Counted from the stretch's first letter, positions 34,436 to 43,743 are shown. The stretch is DNA of 64,000 nt from a bacterium (GCA_027485645.1 JAIXQR010000001.1:769588-833587); one strand, 5' to 3'. The notes: a model not told the origin generated them from the sequence alone. Numbers and translations: made by a program.

Positions 34436-36915
34436 GGCAGTGAAGCGGATTCTATCTCGTACGCGTTCAAGTTGAGGCCGGAGTACCGACTGGTTGGGGT
34501 GAGAACAACTTGCCGGATGGCTTTGCCTTGAGTTGGGATTTGGAATCCAGAAGCAGGCGACACCATGGTCGGCCGGGCATCGCCCGCGGCTCGCACGTGC
34601 CAGCCATACCGAATCGGGAACGATTTCTTGGTTCCATCCGCAAACTGAACTTCTGCGTTCGCCACAATCTCCCCTTCCGAGACCTCAAATGCGGTTTCCA
34701 GCTTCATGTAGATGGCGCTGATCTTTGCCTTAGCACCGGTTGCGGTTCCGACGGCGAGGACAATCGGACTGGGCTCAACTCCGTCCAGAATGGACCCCGC
34801 TTTTGCCGGAGCGGTCAACGTTTGTCCAACCCGGTATTGGGGCTTCACCGGCTTTGGTGCGCCGAAATAGAGATCGCGGAAGACTGCCGTCGGGTCGTAG
34901 CCGATCGCGTTTGGCATTTCGCCCCGGTCGCTCCAGGCGTAGTCGGCGGCAAGGATCATCGCGGAGAACTGACGAAACTCGCGCATCATGTTGGCCTCGT
35001 TGGAGGTGTATCCGGCCCAGGTTGTCTGCAGGGTTCCGTAGCCTTTCGCGGCTAGGGTGAAGCCGCGAATGTTCTCAGGGCGGAACCACATCGAGGCAAT
35101 TGGGCGCTGGCCCGACTTTGCCCAAACGTTAAGTGACTTTCGAAACGGTTCCGATTCTGGCTCGGCTCTGTAATGCCAGTCGGTAATCAGGGCGTCCTTC
35201 GGAATTGCGGTCCGGCGAGCGGCGGCTTCCGTCGCGTCATGGCCATGGGCAGCATCGATCGCCTCGCCCGGGGCCAGCCCTTTGTCTCCCCAAAGCATCA
35301 TCTTCTTGCCGTTCTTCTTCGCGATGTCGGCGAGAAACGGAATCTGCTGCTGCCAAAGTGCGGTCACGAGTTTTGGATCATCGGGAAAGCCGCGCATATC
35401 GACTTCGTCTAGCCCGAAGTGGAGGTTTTTCGGATTGAGCAAGGCGATCGCCTCGGCCCAGATCTCGGCCATTTTGGCTTGGGCTTCTGGCTTTCGCGGA
35501 TCGATGGCGTAAGGCACCTCGCGATTAAACGCGAGGTCAAGATTCTTCTGATTCGCAAAAAGCCACTCCATGTGACCGAAGCTCTGAATCATCGGCGTGG
35601 GCTCTACATGCATCGCGCGGTACGCAGCGAATAGCTTGGCCAGATCCTCCTTCTTCATCGTTTCGGAGGTTTGGGTACCCGGGATGGCATCCCAGCCCGT
35701 GCGCTCACACTGGAGTACGACTTGGTTGAATCCGAGCGGACGAAGCACGCGGGTCCAGAGCTTCGATTGGAACGCGGTCGCTTCTGGACCGACGAAAAGG
35801 TGTACGCCGCGGAAATCTCGCTCGGGGGCATCGACCATGATGCCGGTCGGCAGAACCAGCTTGCCGTCGCGTCGGAAAGCTAGCCGCGCGAGGCGCTCAA
35901 TCCCGGTTCGCAAGCCCTCCGGATCTTCGCCGATGATGCTTGCCGAGCCTGGTTTGATCGAAATGCGGTACCCGCCAGGAGGCAGCCCTAGGCGTCCAAG
36001 CCCGCCATCAATCGCGATGGTGTCGGGCAGGGTCTTCCAATCGGAGTAGTACCGATCGAGGGCGCCGAGCAAGTGGTCAAAACCCGTAAAGCGGCCACCA
36101 GGCAGCGTGATCTTTCCTCCGAGCGGGGTTGTCTTCTCGAAGTTCAGCTGACTCTTCTTCGGTTTTGGAATAAGGACGGGGACGTCGTCGTTGGCCAGTA
36201 CGGATTTCCCGGTGGCAGGAGCGACGACTTTGGCGGGAGGCAACTTCTGCAGCGATGGAGGCCGGCTCGGAAGCGTCCAGGTGAGTTTCCAAGTGCGCTC
36301 AGAGTTCGGCGGAATCGTGATGGCTCCGGCCCCGAGCCACAGCAGGGGGGCAGTTCGCGCCCAGTCTTGTCCATAGCCGCGCGCATCGAACAGATCGAGC
36401 GTGAGGTCGCTTTGCACTTGGACCTTTCCGAGTTGAGTATCGAACTCGAACTTGGTCCCTGGCTTGCCAATCGGTCGCCCCTCCATTTCAGGAGAGGTTG
36501 GCGCGGTAGGGGAAATCTGGGTGCTTTGGTCATCAACGCGCACCGCGCCATTAGCGAATGGTGGAACCCAGAACATTCCCGCAGTCGCCTCTACATTGAC
36601 GGGCTTGGTTCCTTTCCAACCGTAAGTATTTGTTTGCAAGATTTGGTTGCCAACTTGCTCAAATCGTTGGGTTCCGTACGCGCGAGGATCTTTGCCGACG
36701 AAGGTCAGAACCGTGACGTTGCCTTGCTTTGTGATGCTTTGGTTCTGAAACTGGCTGCTGTAAAATCCCGCGCTCCAGTCCGGTTCGTAGTACTGAAACC
36801 ACGAACCTTTGACGAGGGGAACGGCGAAGGCCGAGATGGCCACGCCGGTGCGGGACTCCACTTTCAGATCAATTCCGCTTGTCTGCGCAATGAGCGCTGC
36901 ACACATCACGACCAT
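34432..36915 (-). CDS. Glycoside hydrolase family 20 (beta-N-acetylhexosaminidase-like), secreted
   Basis: 827 residues. A short signal-like N terminus (MVVMCAALIAQTSG) leads into a beta-rich domain (about 20-240), a GH20b alpha/beta domain with GLPPGGYRISIKPGSASIIGEDPEG, and the catalytic barrel starting APERDFRGVHLFVG. The acid/base pair is in HFGLDEVDMRG (Asp-Glu, about residue 503), the counterpart of the usual H-x-G-x-D-E. It should release N-acetylhexosamine from chitin, glycoprotein or peptidoglycan fragments. The long non-catalytic N-terminal domain is unusual. A start further upstream would run into ppk1. Followed by the co-translated SGNH hydrolase. Confidence 0.82.
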   Translation of the reverse strand: MVVMCAALIAQTSGIDLKVESRTGVAISAFAVPLVKGSWFQYYEPDWSAGFYSSQFQNQSITKQGNVTVLTFVGKDPRAYGTQRFEQVGNQILQTNTYGWKGTKPVNVEATAGMFWVPPFANGAVRVDDQSTQISPTAPTSPEMEGRPIGKPGTKFEFDTQLGKVQVQSDLTLDLFDARGYGQDWARTAPLLWLGAGAITIPPNSERTWKLTWTLPSRPPSLQKLPPAKVVAPATGKSVLANDDVPVLIPKPKKSQLNFEKTTPLGGKITLPGGRFTGFDHLLGALDRYYSDWKTLPDTIAIDGGLGRLGLPPGGYRISIKPGSASIIGEDPEGLRTGIERLARLAFRRDGKLVLPTGIMVDAPERDFRGVHLFVGPEATAFQSKLWTRVLRPLGFNQVVLQCERTGWDAIPGTQTSETMKKEDLAKLFAAYRAMHVEPTPMIQSFGHMEWLFANQKNLDLAFNREVPYAIDPRKPEAQAKMAEIWAEAIALLNPKNLHFGLDEVDMRGFPDDPKLVTALWQQQIPFLADIAKKNGKKMMLWGDKGLAPGEAIDAAHGHDATEAAARRTAIPKDALITDWHYRAEPESEPFRKSLNVWAKSGQRPIASMWFRPENIRGFTLAAKGYGTLQTTWAGYTSNEANMMREFRQFSAMILAADYAWSDRGEMPNAIGYDPTAVFRDLYFGAPKPVKPQYRVGQTLTAPAKAGSILDGVEPSPIVLAVGTATGAKAKISAIYMKLETAFEVSEGEIVANAEVQFADGTKKSFPIRYGWHVRAAGDARPTMVSPASGFQIPTQGKAIRQVVLTPTSRYSGLNLNAYEIESASLP

Positions 36916-36946
36916 GCTTTCATTCTGACGACTGGAGAATCCCGCG

Positions 36947-39007
36947 TTACGAATCTTTGCTCTGGAACTGGTACTTCGTGAGCGGGTGGTTGATGAACCA
37001 AGACTGGGCGTCGAGCGGGCGGTCCGGGTTTGGCTTGCACCGGGTGTAAACGCCATCGGGTCCTAGAATCCAGGTTTTGAGGGAGTCTTCTAGGGCGCTT
37101 TCCAAGACGTTTTCTCGGATCAGGTGAACCAAGGTCGGGTCCTCGACCGGCACGAGCACTTCCACTCGACGATCCAGGTTCCGCCGCATGGCATCGGCAC
37201 TGCCGATCAACACATCGCGCTCGGCTCCGTTTTCAAAGTAATAGATCCGACTGTGTTCGAGGAACCGGCCAACGAGCGACCGCACGGTGATGTTTTCGCT
37301 CAGTCCTTCCACCCCTGGGCGGAGGCAGCAGATGCCTCGCACGATCAGATCGACCTTAACGCCGGCTGAACTCGCGGCGTACAAGGCATCGATGATTTCT
37401 GGATCGACGAGAGAGTTGATCTTGAAGATGATTCGCGCTACGCCACCTTGCTTTTGGGTCCGAATCTCTCGGCGAATCCTCTCGATGATCCCTTCTCGAA
37501 GGTTCACGGGGGCGACGAGGAGCTTGCGGTACTTGGTTTGGCGGCTGTAGCCGGTCAGGTAGTTGAACAGTTCGCTGATGTCTTGGCAAATCGCCTCGTC
37601 GGTAGTGAAGAGGCCGAGGTCGGTGTAGAGTCGCGCCGTGGCGGGGTTGTAATTTCCGGTGCCGATGTGCGCGTATTGCCGGACGCCATCCCGCTCGCGG
37701 CGGACGATTAGACAGAGCTTGCAGTGAGTTTTGAACTCGGTGAAGCCGTAGGTTACGTGAACGCCTGCGCGCTCAAGTGCCCGGGCCCAGCCGAGGTTGT
37801 TGCTTTCGTCGAAGCGAGCTTTGAGCTCGACCATCGCGGCAACCTGCTTGCCCTGATCGGCAGCGGCGAGCAGACTTTCGACGATGGGGGATTCCTTTCC
37901 GACTCGGTACAGGGTGGTCTTGATTCCAATGACGTCTGGATCTTTGGCGGCGGAAGCGACGAACTCTTCGACGGTGCGGAAGCCATCGTATGGGTGGTGC
38001 ATGATGACGTCGCGCTGACCGACGGTATCAAAAATCCCCTTGTAACTCGAAAGGTGATCGTTAACGTACGGCAAATGCGGCTTGAAGCGCAGAGCGGGCT
38101 TGTCGATCTTGGTGAGCTCCCACAGGACTTCTAGGCCGAGCATGCCGTCGATCTCGAACACGTCTTCTTCATCGAGTTCCAGCAGTTGCCGGAGCGTCTG
38201 TTGCACCGCCGCCGGCATCGTTGGCTGTACCTGGACCAAAACGGGATCGCCGAAGCGACGAAGCCGCAACGTTTCCTCAATCGTGGCGATCAGATCCGCG
38301 GCTTCCAATTCTAGGATTTCAATATCCGCGTCTCGAATCACCCGGAAGAGGTGAACGCCTTTGATCGTGACGCCGGGGAAGAAAGCGGCCACGTTCGCCG
38401 CGATGAGTTCCTCGAGCAGGACAAATTCGTTCTTTCGCTTACCGAGTCTCACCGCGCGCGGGATGACCGTCGGGACCTTGATGCGTGCGAGGAGAGACTC
38501 GCCTCGTTCGTTCATCAGCTCAACGCACAGGTTCAACGACCGGTTCGAGATGAACGGCATGCTCGGTGCGGGGTCGAGGATGAGCGGGGTGCAAAGAGGA
38601 AAGACGTCGGACTGGAAGTAGTGATTCAGCTCGCGGCGCTGCCGTTCGCTCAAAGAATCGAATGAGCGGATTTGGACCCCGTGCTCGTCCAGCTTCGGCA
38701 TCAGCTCCTCAACCAGCACTCGAGATGCCTCTTGGCGAAGCGGCTGGGCGGTGCCCGAGATTGCGGCGAGTTGGTCGTTTGGCGTTAGGCCGTCGGGGGA
38801 GGTTTCTAGGACGCCGCTTTCGAACTGCTCAATCAGTCCAGAAACCCTGACCATGTAGAACTCGTCAAGGTTGCTCTCGAAGATTGCGAGGAACTTGAGT
38901 CGCTCCAGGAGCGGATTCGATTCGTTGAGGGCTTCTTCTAGAACGCGCTGGTTGAAGGCAAGCCAGCTGAGTTCTCGGTTGATGTAGCGTACGGCGGCTT
39001 CTTTCAC
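36947..39007 (-). CDS. ppk1: Polyphosphate kinase 1
   Basis: 686 residues. YINRELSWLAFNQRVLEEA and NLDEFYMVRVSGL at the N terminus, the phosphohistidine His428 in EFKTHCKLCLIVRRE, IGTGNYNPATARLYTDLGLFT, and the second active-site His in FLEHSRIYYFENG are all PPK1 motifs. It makes polyphosphate from ATP at the membrane. The ATG overlaps the ppx stop as ATGA. Confidence 0.96.
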   Translation of the reverse strand: MKEAAVRYINRELSWLAFNQRVLEEALNESNPLLERLKFLAIFESNLDEFYMVRVSGLIEQFESGVLETSPDGLTPNDQLAAISGTAQPLRQEASRVLVEELMPKLDEHGVQIRSFDSLSERQRRELNHYFQSDVFPLCTPLILDPAPSMPFISNRSLNLCVELMNERGESLLARIKVPTVIPRAVRLGKRKNEFVLLEELIAANVAAFFPGVTIKGVHLFRVIRDADIEILELEAADLIATIEETLRLRRFGDPVLVQVQPTMPAAVQQTLRQLLELDEEDVFEIDGMLGLEVLWELTKIDKPALRFKPHLPYVNDHLSSYKGIFDTVGQRDVIMHHPYDGFRTVEEFVASAAKDPDVIGIKTTLYRVGKESPIVESLLAAADQGKQVAAMVELKARFDESNNLGWARALERAGVHVTYGFTEFKTHCKLCLIVRRERDGVRQYAHIGTGNYNPATARLYTDLGLFTTDEAICQDISELFNYLTGYSRQTKYRKLLVAPVNLREGIIERIRREIRTQKQGGVARIIFKINSLVDPEIIDALYAASSAGVKVDLIVRGICCLRPGVEGLSENITVRSLVGRFLEHSRIYYFENGAERDVLIGSADAMRRNLDRRVEVLVPVEDPTLVHLIRENVLESALEDSLKTWILGPDGVYTRCKPNPDRPLDAQSWFINHPLTKYQFQSKDS

Positions 39008-39903
39008 TTTCTCTTCTCCTTACGAAACATCTCCAAAATCGCTCCTTCTCGGATGCCGAATTCACTGATCGCAATTTCATCTAATCCGAAGTGATCCATG
39101 AGGGCGGCATAGACTAGCGCACCTGGAAGTAGGGTTCCCGCTCGCTTTTGTTTTACGCTGAAGCGGTTCACGATGCGATCAATCGTGAGCCGTGAAGCGG
39201 CCCAGGCCAGGTAGTCGAGCTCGATTCGGGCGATCGTCTTTTCGCCATCGGGATGTACGGCGCGCCAGAGGCCGCGGCCAACGCCTCCGCTGCTGGCGGC
39301 AATCCCGCCGGTGACGACGATATTGACTTTCTCGAGTTGGGACCGAATGTACGCTTTAGCTCGCGCTTCCGCTTCCGGCGAGCATGGCGTGGTGAGGCCG
39401 CTTTCGGCGATGACGCGACCCGTCCCGAGGGGGAGTGACTGCTTTTCGGTGAGCTTTCCGTCTGAAACGACGCCGATTTGGCAGCTGCCACCGCCGACTT
39501 CGAGCATTAGGCTGATGGGCAGGAGCTTCGTATCAAGCTGAATGCCACGGTAGGAGAGCTCAGCTTCGCGCTGCGGCGAAATGAGATCGACGGTGACGCC
39601 GGTTTCGTTTTTGATCCGGGCAAGGACCTCGTCGTGATTCGAGGCGGCGCGCATGCCCTCGGTCGCGAAAACATATAGATTCTCGGCCCCTTTGGCGGTG
39701 CTAATTCGACGGAATTCTCGGACCGCAAGCACAAGCTGCTGGACGATTTCCTTTGGAATCGCTCCGACCCGAGAAACGACTTCGCCGAGGGGGATCCACT
39801 CGTTGTAGTTGTCTAATCGCATCACGAGTTCGCCATCGGTTGCCGCAACCAAAAGGTGGGCGGTGTTTGAGCCGATATCGGCGGCAGCAAGAACTCGGGG
39901 CAT
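39004..39903 (-). CDS. ppx: Ppx/GppA exopolyphosphatase
   Basis: 299 residues, actin-like ATPase fold: ADIGSNTAHLLVA (phosphate 1), YVFATEGMRAASNHDE, LMLEVGGGSCQIGVV (phosphate 2) and VVTGGIAASSGGVGRGLW. It cleaves terminal phosphate from polyphosphate or pppGpp. It lacks the C-terminal HD-like domain of E. coli Ppx (513 residues), as in many short bacterial homologues. Forms a two-gene operon with ppk1, setting synthesis against breakdown. Confidence 0.93.
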   Translation of the reverse strand: MPRVLAAADIGSNTAHLLVAATDGELVMRLDNYNEWIPLGEVVSRVGAIPKEIVQQLVLAVREFRRISTAKGAENLYVFATEGMRAASNHDEVLARIKNETGVTVDLISPQREAELSYRGIQLDTKLLPISLMLEVGGGSCQIGVVSDGKLTEKQSLPLGTGRVIAESGLTTPCSPEAEARAKAYIRSQLEKVNIVVTGGIAASSGGVGRGLWRAVHPDGEKTIARIELDYLAWAASRLTIDRIVNRFSVKQKRAGTLLPGALVYAALMDHFGLDEIAISEFGIREGAILEMFRKEKRK

Positions 39904-39941
39904 GGGCTACATGATTCCCGGCAATGGCTTTGGATTGCTTG

Positions 39942-41060
39942 TTAGTCTTCGATCTCGAAAGAACCGAGCCCAAGCTCTTCCGGTGGGAACACGCTCCGCG
40001 TACTCCAGTCGAGAACTTGGGCGACATCCCTTTCTCGCGCGGCCGACAGGTGATTTGGACCCATCGATTGCCGAAGTTTTACGAGTTGGTTACGCGCGTT
40101 ATGAAGGGCCTTGCGCAGCATTCTGACTTCGTCACAACCGCGGCGGCCCCTGGTTACTTCCGACACGGTTTCAATGGCTTCCAACTCGCCGAAGGGGGTC
40201 GGAATCGTCGCTTCTACGGTCAGATACTGTGTCGTTTCAATAACTCGAATTGGCGCGTCTTCTTTCCGTCCAATCCCTTGCGGCTCTTGGGGAATGTTCG
40301 TTCGGTTACGCCGTCGATTGTCTCCAGAACGCCTTGGTAGTCGGGGCGTGTCTTCAACAATCTGCGATCCGCTCGTTATGCTCACGCGGATTGTGCCTTC
40401 GTGCAGAGCCTGGAAAGCCAGATCGCTTTTTAGGCCAAAGGACTTCACGACATCATAGGTTCGCTCGCGATCGCCATCGCGGTTGAGGACGTGGTGATTG
40501 ACCGCTTCAATCTTGCCGAATTTGAGCTTGCCGTCCCATTTCGGGACCGGTGCTGACGGTGTAACAGGAGTAGAAGTCGGACGGAATGTTGCAAGGGAGA
40601 ACTTCAGCCTCGTCGGGTCGAGGAAGGTGACGGTCTGGCAAGCCCCGTCAACGTCTACGATGGCAACTCCTTTCTCGGGCCAAACGAGCCAGCTCCAGTT
40701 CTCTTTGCGCTCGGGCGCAAAGTATCGAGTGGGTTGAGATCCCATTGCGCTTGCGATTGAGTCTGTTCTCGTTTTGGTTGAGGAGTAGTCGAGGTGTACG
40801 CCGCGAAGTTTGGAAGTGGGTTGATTTCCGTCGAGGAGGGCAAAGACTTTAGGATCGCTCCCCGCGCGAGTGAGGACACGCAGCCGGTTTGGCAACTGAT
40901 CAACTTTCTCTGTTCGGAAAAGCTCAGCGACCTCTCGGGAAGTGGTTTTCCCGACTTGAAACGCTCCGAACTGTCCTGTCGCGAAAGAGTTCGGTTCGGG
41001 CACCCGAAGTCGGTCTGGCCCGGCGGCTACCGCAGCCAACAGCAGAGTTACGAGTGGCAC
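39942..41060 (-). CDS. Secreted protein of unknown family, tandem paralogue A
   Basis: 372 residues. GTG start with a good GGAGGT site 3 bases upstream; a short hydrophobic signal (MPLVTLLLAAVAAG) follows. Shared with paralogue B (41116..42168): PDR-x-x-VPE at the mature N terminus, F-x-x-x-x-x-G-K-[TS]-T with a following EVAELF, DPKVFALLDG, LDYSS, and W-x-WLVWPEKGVAIVDVDG. The G-K-T-T...F pattern recalls the BamE/SmpA-like fold. The middle has an Arg-rich segment (LPRRSGDNRRRNRTN) before a beta-strand and a helical tail. I do not recognise the family and assign no function. Confidence 0.7.
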   Translation of the reverse strand: MPLVTLLLAAVAAGPDRLRVPEPNSFATGQFGAFQVGKTTSREVAELFRTEKVDQLPNRLRVLTRAGSDPKVFALLDGNQPTSKLRGVHLDYSSTKTRTDSIASAMGSQPTRYFAPERKENWSWLVWPEKGVAIVDVDGACQTVTFLDPTRLKFSLATFRPTSTPVTPSAPVPKWDGKLKFGKIEAVNHHVLNRDGDRERTYDVVKSFGLKSDLAFQALHEGTIRVSITSGSQIVEDTPRLPRRSGDNRRRNRTNIPQEPQGIGRKEDAPIRVIETTQYLTVEATIPTPFGELEAIETVSEVTRGRRGCDEVRMLRKALHNARNQLVKLRQSMGPNHLSAARERDVAQVLDWSTRSVFPPEELGLGSFEIED

Positions 41061-41115
41061 GTGACCTCCGCCCGGGTGTGATTCTTACTGCTGCAGATTC
41101 GAGGGTGCCTTAACA

Positions 41116-42168
41116 TCATTGGCCCAGGGTGGTTGCGTACAAAACTTGGTCGACATTCGCCGCTCGGAACGACTCGCGTGATGGCGGGGCGGCATTTTTC
41201 GCGGCGTAAACGATCCGGTCCCGCATGTTTTCGATCGCTTCGTCGATCGTCTCGAAGATGCTGCGTTCGTATGATCTCGAAGATTGTCGGCAAGTCGCTT
41301 CTCCCGTCCGCTGGATCCAACCGTAGGGGCTGGGGATGATTGCCCTGGCGGTCACGCTGATGTTTGCGTAGCAAAACTCGGTTCGTTTCCGCTTCCGCCT
41401 TGTTTTCGGATCTTCTTCTTCGACCTCTTCCGTCACTTCTCGAACCGACACCGTGACCCTTACTTCACCCTCGGAATCTTGGTTGTGCCGGAAGGACTTA
41501 TAGGGGCCGATACTGGTGACGCACCGGCGGGTGTAGTCCGGAATTGAGTTCGAGCCGTAGGTGAAGCCTGATCTGTATGGGCCACGTTCTTCGTCGACAT
41601 CGACCGACCCAAAAGTGGCGACCCGGTCCCAGTTTGCCCCGGGGTCTGGGACTGGCACGACCGGACTTGTTGTGACGGCGAGGTATTTCAACTGGCGCTG
41701 GATTTTGTTCGGATCTGCGAGAAGAACGCCAACGACCCAACCGTTGACCACGACGGCGGCAACGCCCTTTTCTGGCCAGTGGAGCCATTTCCAGTCTTCA
41801 TGGCGAGTCGACATAAAGCGCGACTCAGGCTCTCGATGACTTTGGGTGATGAAATCGCTTTCTGAAACGGGCTGGCTGCCGTAGTCCAGCCAAAAACCTT
41901 GGATGACGGCCTTGGCACCGCGCCCGTCAAGCAAGGCATGAATCGTCGGGTCGTTTGTGGCCGATTTTGTAAACCGGAGCGCCTCCGGGCGGATGGCACC
42001 TTTCTCGGTGGCGAAACGCTTTTTGGCTTCGCCATCCGTGGATTTGCCAATCGTGAGACCTGCAAAGGCAGAGCCGTTGAGCCGCCAAACTTCCGGTACA
42101 GAAATTCGGTCTGGCGCCACAACCGCCAACAAAACCATTGCATGCAGGGCCATTTGCTTGCCTTTCAT
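41116..42168 (-). CDS. Secreted protein of unknown family, tandem paralogue B
   Basis: 350 residues, signal peptide MKGKQMALHAMVLLAVVA. Aligns with paralogue A along its whole length: APDRISVPE, FAGLTIGKSTDGEAKKRFATEK, DPTIHALLDG, WLDYGS, WKWLHWPEKGVAAVVVNGWVV, an acidic-then-basic strand segment (VTEEVEEEDPKTRRKRKRTE), then IPSPYG and a C-terminal helix. The start chosen (42168) is the first that gives a signal peptide; a longer frame upstream would run into the divergent kbl gene. Copies A and B arose by duplication, since only 55 bases separate them. Confidence 0.7.
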   Translation of the reverse strand: MKGKQMALHAMVLLAVVAPDRISVPEVWRLNGSAFAGLTIGKSTDGEAKKRFATEKGAIRPEALRFTKSATNDPTIHALLDGRGAKAVIQGFWLDYGSQPVSESDFITQSHREPESRFMSTRHEDWKWLHWPEKGVAAVVVNGWVVGVLLADPNKIQRQLKYLAVTTSPVVPVPDPGANWDRVATFGSVDVDEERGPYRSGFTYGSNSIPDYTRRCVTSIGPYKSFRHNQDSEGEVRVTVSVREVTEEVEEEDPKTRRKRKRTEFCYANISVTARAIIPSPYGWIQRTGEATCRQSSRSYERSIFETIDEAIENMRDRIVYAAKNAAPPSRESFRAANVDQVLYATTLGQ

Positions 42169-42201
42169 TATAAGGGCAAAACCGCAAATTGGGACTCCCG
42201 A

Positions 42202-42207
42202 TAAACT
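42202..42207 (+). promoter_or_regulatory. Candidate -10 element (TAAACT) before kbl
   Basis: TAAACT ends 6 bases before the ATG at 42214, so transcription would begin at or next to the start codon and the mRNA would be leaderless. A purine run (GAGAAATG) is the only other signal in the 45-base divergent gap. Confidence 0.45.
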
Positions 42208-42213
42208 AGAGAA

Positions 42214-43419
42214 ATGAACGCGCCGTTCCAGACTTGGTTGACCGGGCAGATTGACACGCTGAAGGAGCAGAACCTTTACAAAGTCCCCCGGATTCTTGAG
42301 ACTCCCGCCGGTGGCCGAGTGGTGATGAACGGCAAAGAGGTCGTTAACCTCTCCTCGAACAACTATCTCGGTTTGGCGAATGATCCTCGAGTGAAGCAAG
42401 CGGCCCTTGATGCCATCGAGAAATGGGGCGTCGGCGCGGGAGCGGTGCGTTGGATCGGCGGCACGATGTCGGTGCACGACGAGCTGGAGGAGCGACTAGC
42501 GAAGTTCAAGCACACGGAAGCCGTTTTGGTGTTCACCGGAGGTTTTACAGCGAACTCGGGGTGTATTCCTGCGGTTCTGACCAGCAATGATGTCGTGATC
42601 AGCGACGAGCTGAACCACGCGAGCATCATCGACGGCGTTCGTCTGTCGCCGGCGGCATACCGAAAGAGCGAAGGCTGGGTCTACGCCCACAAGGACATGG
42701 ATGCCCTTGAAACGGCGCTGAAGAACGCGAATGAGAAGGGCTTCGAAAAGAAGCTGATCATCACGGACGGCGTTTTCAGCATGGATGGAGACATCGCGCC
42801 GCTTCCGGACATCGTGAACTTGGCCGAGCAGTACAACGCCATCGTCATGGTGGACGACGCTCACGCAAGCGGCGTGCTTGGAAAGAATGGCGCAGGCACC
42901 GCTAGCCACTTTGGTCTATACGGTCGAGTGGATATCCAGCTTGGAACGCTCAGCAAGGCGCTTGGCGTCATTGGCGGCTACATTGCGGGACCGGCAGTTC
43001 TGAAGGACTGGCTGATCAACCGCGGACGACCGTACTTGTTCAGCACTGCACATCCGCCGATGGTCGCGGCGGCCCTCATTGAGGCGCTGAACATCATGGA
43101 GACCGATCCGACGCCGATGCAGCGACTTTGGGATAACACCCGCTGGTGGAAGCAGGCACTCGCCAATGAAGGCTTCGATACGATGGGTAGCGAAACGCCG
43201 ATCACCCCGGTTTATGTGGGCGACGAAGGTACGGCTCAGGCAATGGAAAAGGCTTTATTTGAGGAAGGCGTTTACGCGTTAGCAATCGTATTTCCGACCG
43301 TTGGTCGAGGCAAGGCACGATTGAGAACGATGCCATCGGCGGCGCACACGCAAGAGGATCTAGAGTTCGCGCTCGCGGCGTTTAAGCGAGTTCGAGATCG
43401 GTTCACGCCTGCTGGCTAA
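42214..43419 (+). CDS. kbl: 2-amino-3-ketobutyrate CoA ligase / alpha-oxoamine synthase
   Basis: 401 residues, PLP-dependent alpha-oxoamine synthase. NLSSNNYLGLANDPRV, GAVRWIGGTMSVHDELEERLA, VMVDDAHASGVLG (Asp and His contacting PLP) and GTLSKALGVIGGYIAG with Lys248 as the Schiff-base residue. The family includes Kbl (threonine to glycine route) and BioF (biotin); the length and RWIGGTM-type loop fit Kbl or a Thermus-type bifunctional enzyme. No tdh or bio genes adjoin, so the exact reaction is open. Confidence 0.87.
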   Translation: MNAPFQTWLTGQIDTLKEQNLYKVPRILETPAGGRVVMNGKEVVNLSSNNYLGLANDPRVKQAALDAIEKWGVGAGAVRWIGGTMSVHDELEERLAKFKHTEAVLVFTGGFTANSGCIPAVLTSNDVVISDELNHASIIDGVRLSPAAYRKSEGWVYAHKDMDALETALKNANEKGFEKKLIITDGVFSMDGDIAPLPDIVNLAEQYNAIVMVDDAHASGVLGKNGAGTASHFGLYGRVDIQLGTLSKALGVIGGYIAGPAVLKDWLINRGRPYLFSTAHPPMVAAALIEALNIMETDPTPMQRLWDNTRWWKQALANEGFDTMGSETPITPVYVGDEGTAQAMEKALFEEGVYALAIVFPTVGRGKARLRTMPSAAHTQEDLEFALAAFKRVRDRFTPAG

Positions 43420-43431
43420 GCGCAGACGGCC

Positions 43432-43743
43432 ATGCTGTATTTGCACGAGGACGACGGGAAGCGAGCAGTTCGGAACCAGATTGAACGCGACGCCTTTTAC
43501 TGGCTAGCTGGGTCACTGGTGGTGATGGTGGTTGGCTGGTTGTGGGGGGCAAAGGACAAGTTGATTCTTGACTTTGCCTTTTACTGCGCCCTTATGCTCG
43601 GTGTTTTTTCGCTCGTTCTCGCAATTTCTACCGGACGGTGGCGACCGATTTTCTGGGTTTTCCAGTTCTTGGTGGGAGAGATCGTTGTGGGCTGGATCGT
43701 CGGGGTCTTAGTCGCTTGCGGAGCCCATCAATTGTGTCTGTAG
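43432..43743 (+). CDS. Small membrane protein, tandem paralogue 1
   Basis: 103 residues with an N-terminal hydrophilic part (MLYLHEDDGKRAVRNQIERDAFYWLAG) and three hydrophobic segments. It has the same length as the next gene and shares E-D-D near the N terminus, R-x(3-4)-R/E, WLA-x-S, G in the first helix, P-I-x-x-V in the third, and a C-terminal V-A-C-x-x-x-x-C-L. Unknown function. It lies 12 bases after kbl. Confidence 0.55.
   Translation: MLYLHEDDGKRAVRNQIERDAFYWLAGSLVVMVVGWLWGAKDKLILDFAFYCALMLGVFSLVLAISTGRWRPIFWVFQFLVGEIVVGWIVGVLVACGAHQLCL

Noticed and set aside
36073..36981. Open frame of 302 codons on the plus strand opposite the GH20 gene
   Set aside because: It shows no domain, and its Arg/Gly-rich content reflects antisense reading of the GH20 gene.
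42169..42477. N-terminal extension of secreted paralogue B
   Set aside because: It crosses the divergent kbl start and lacks similarity to paralogue A; the signal peptide begins at 42168.
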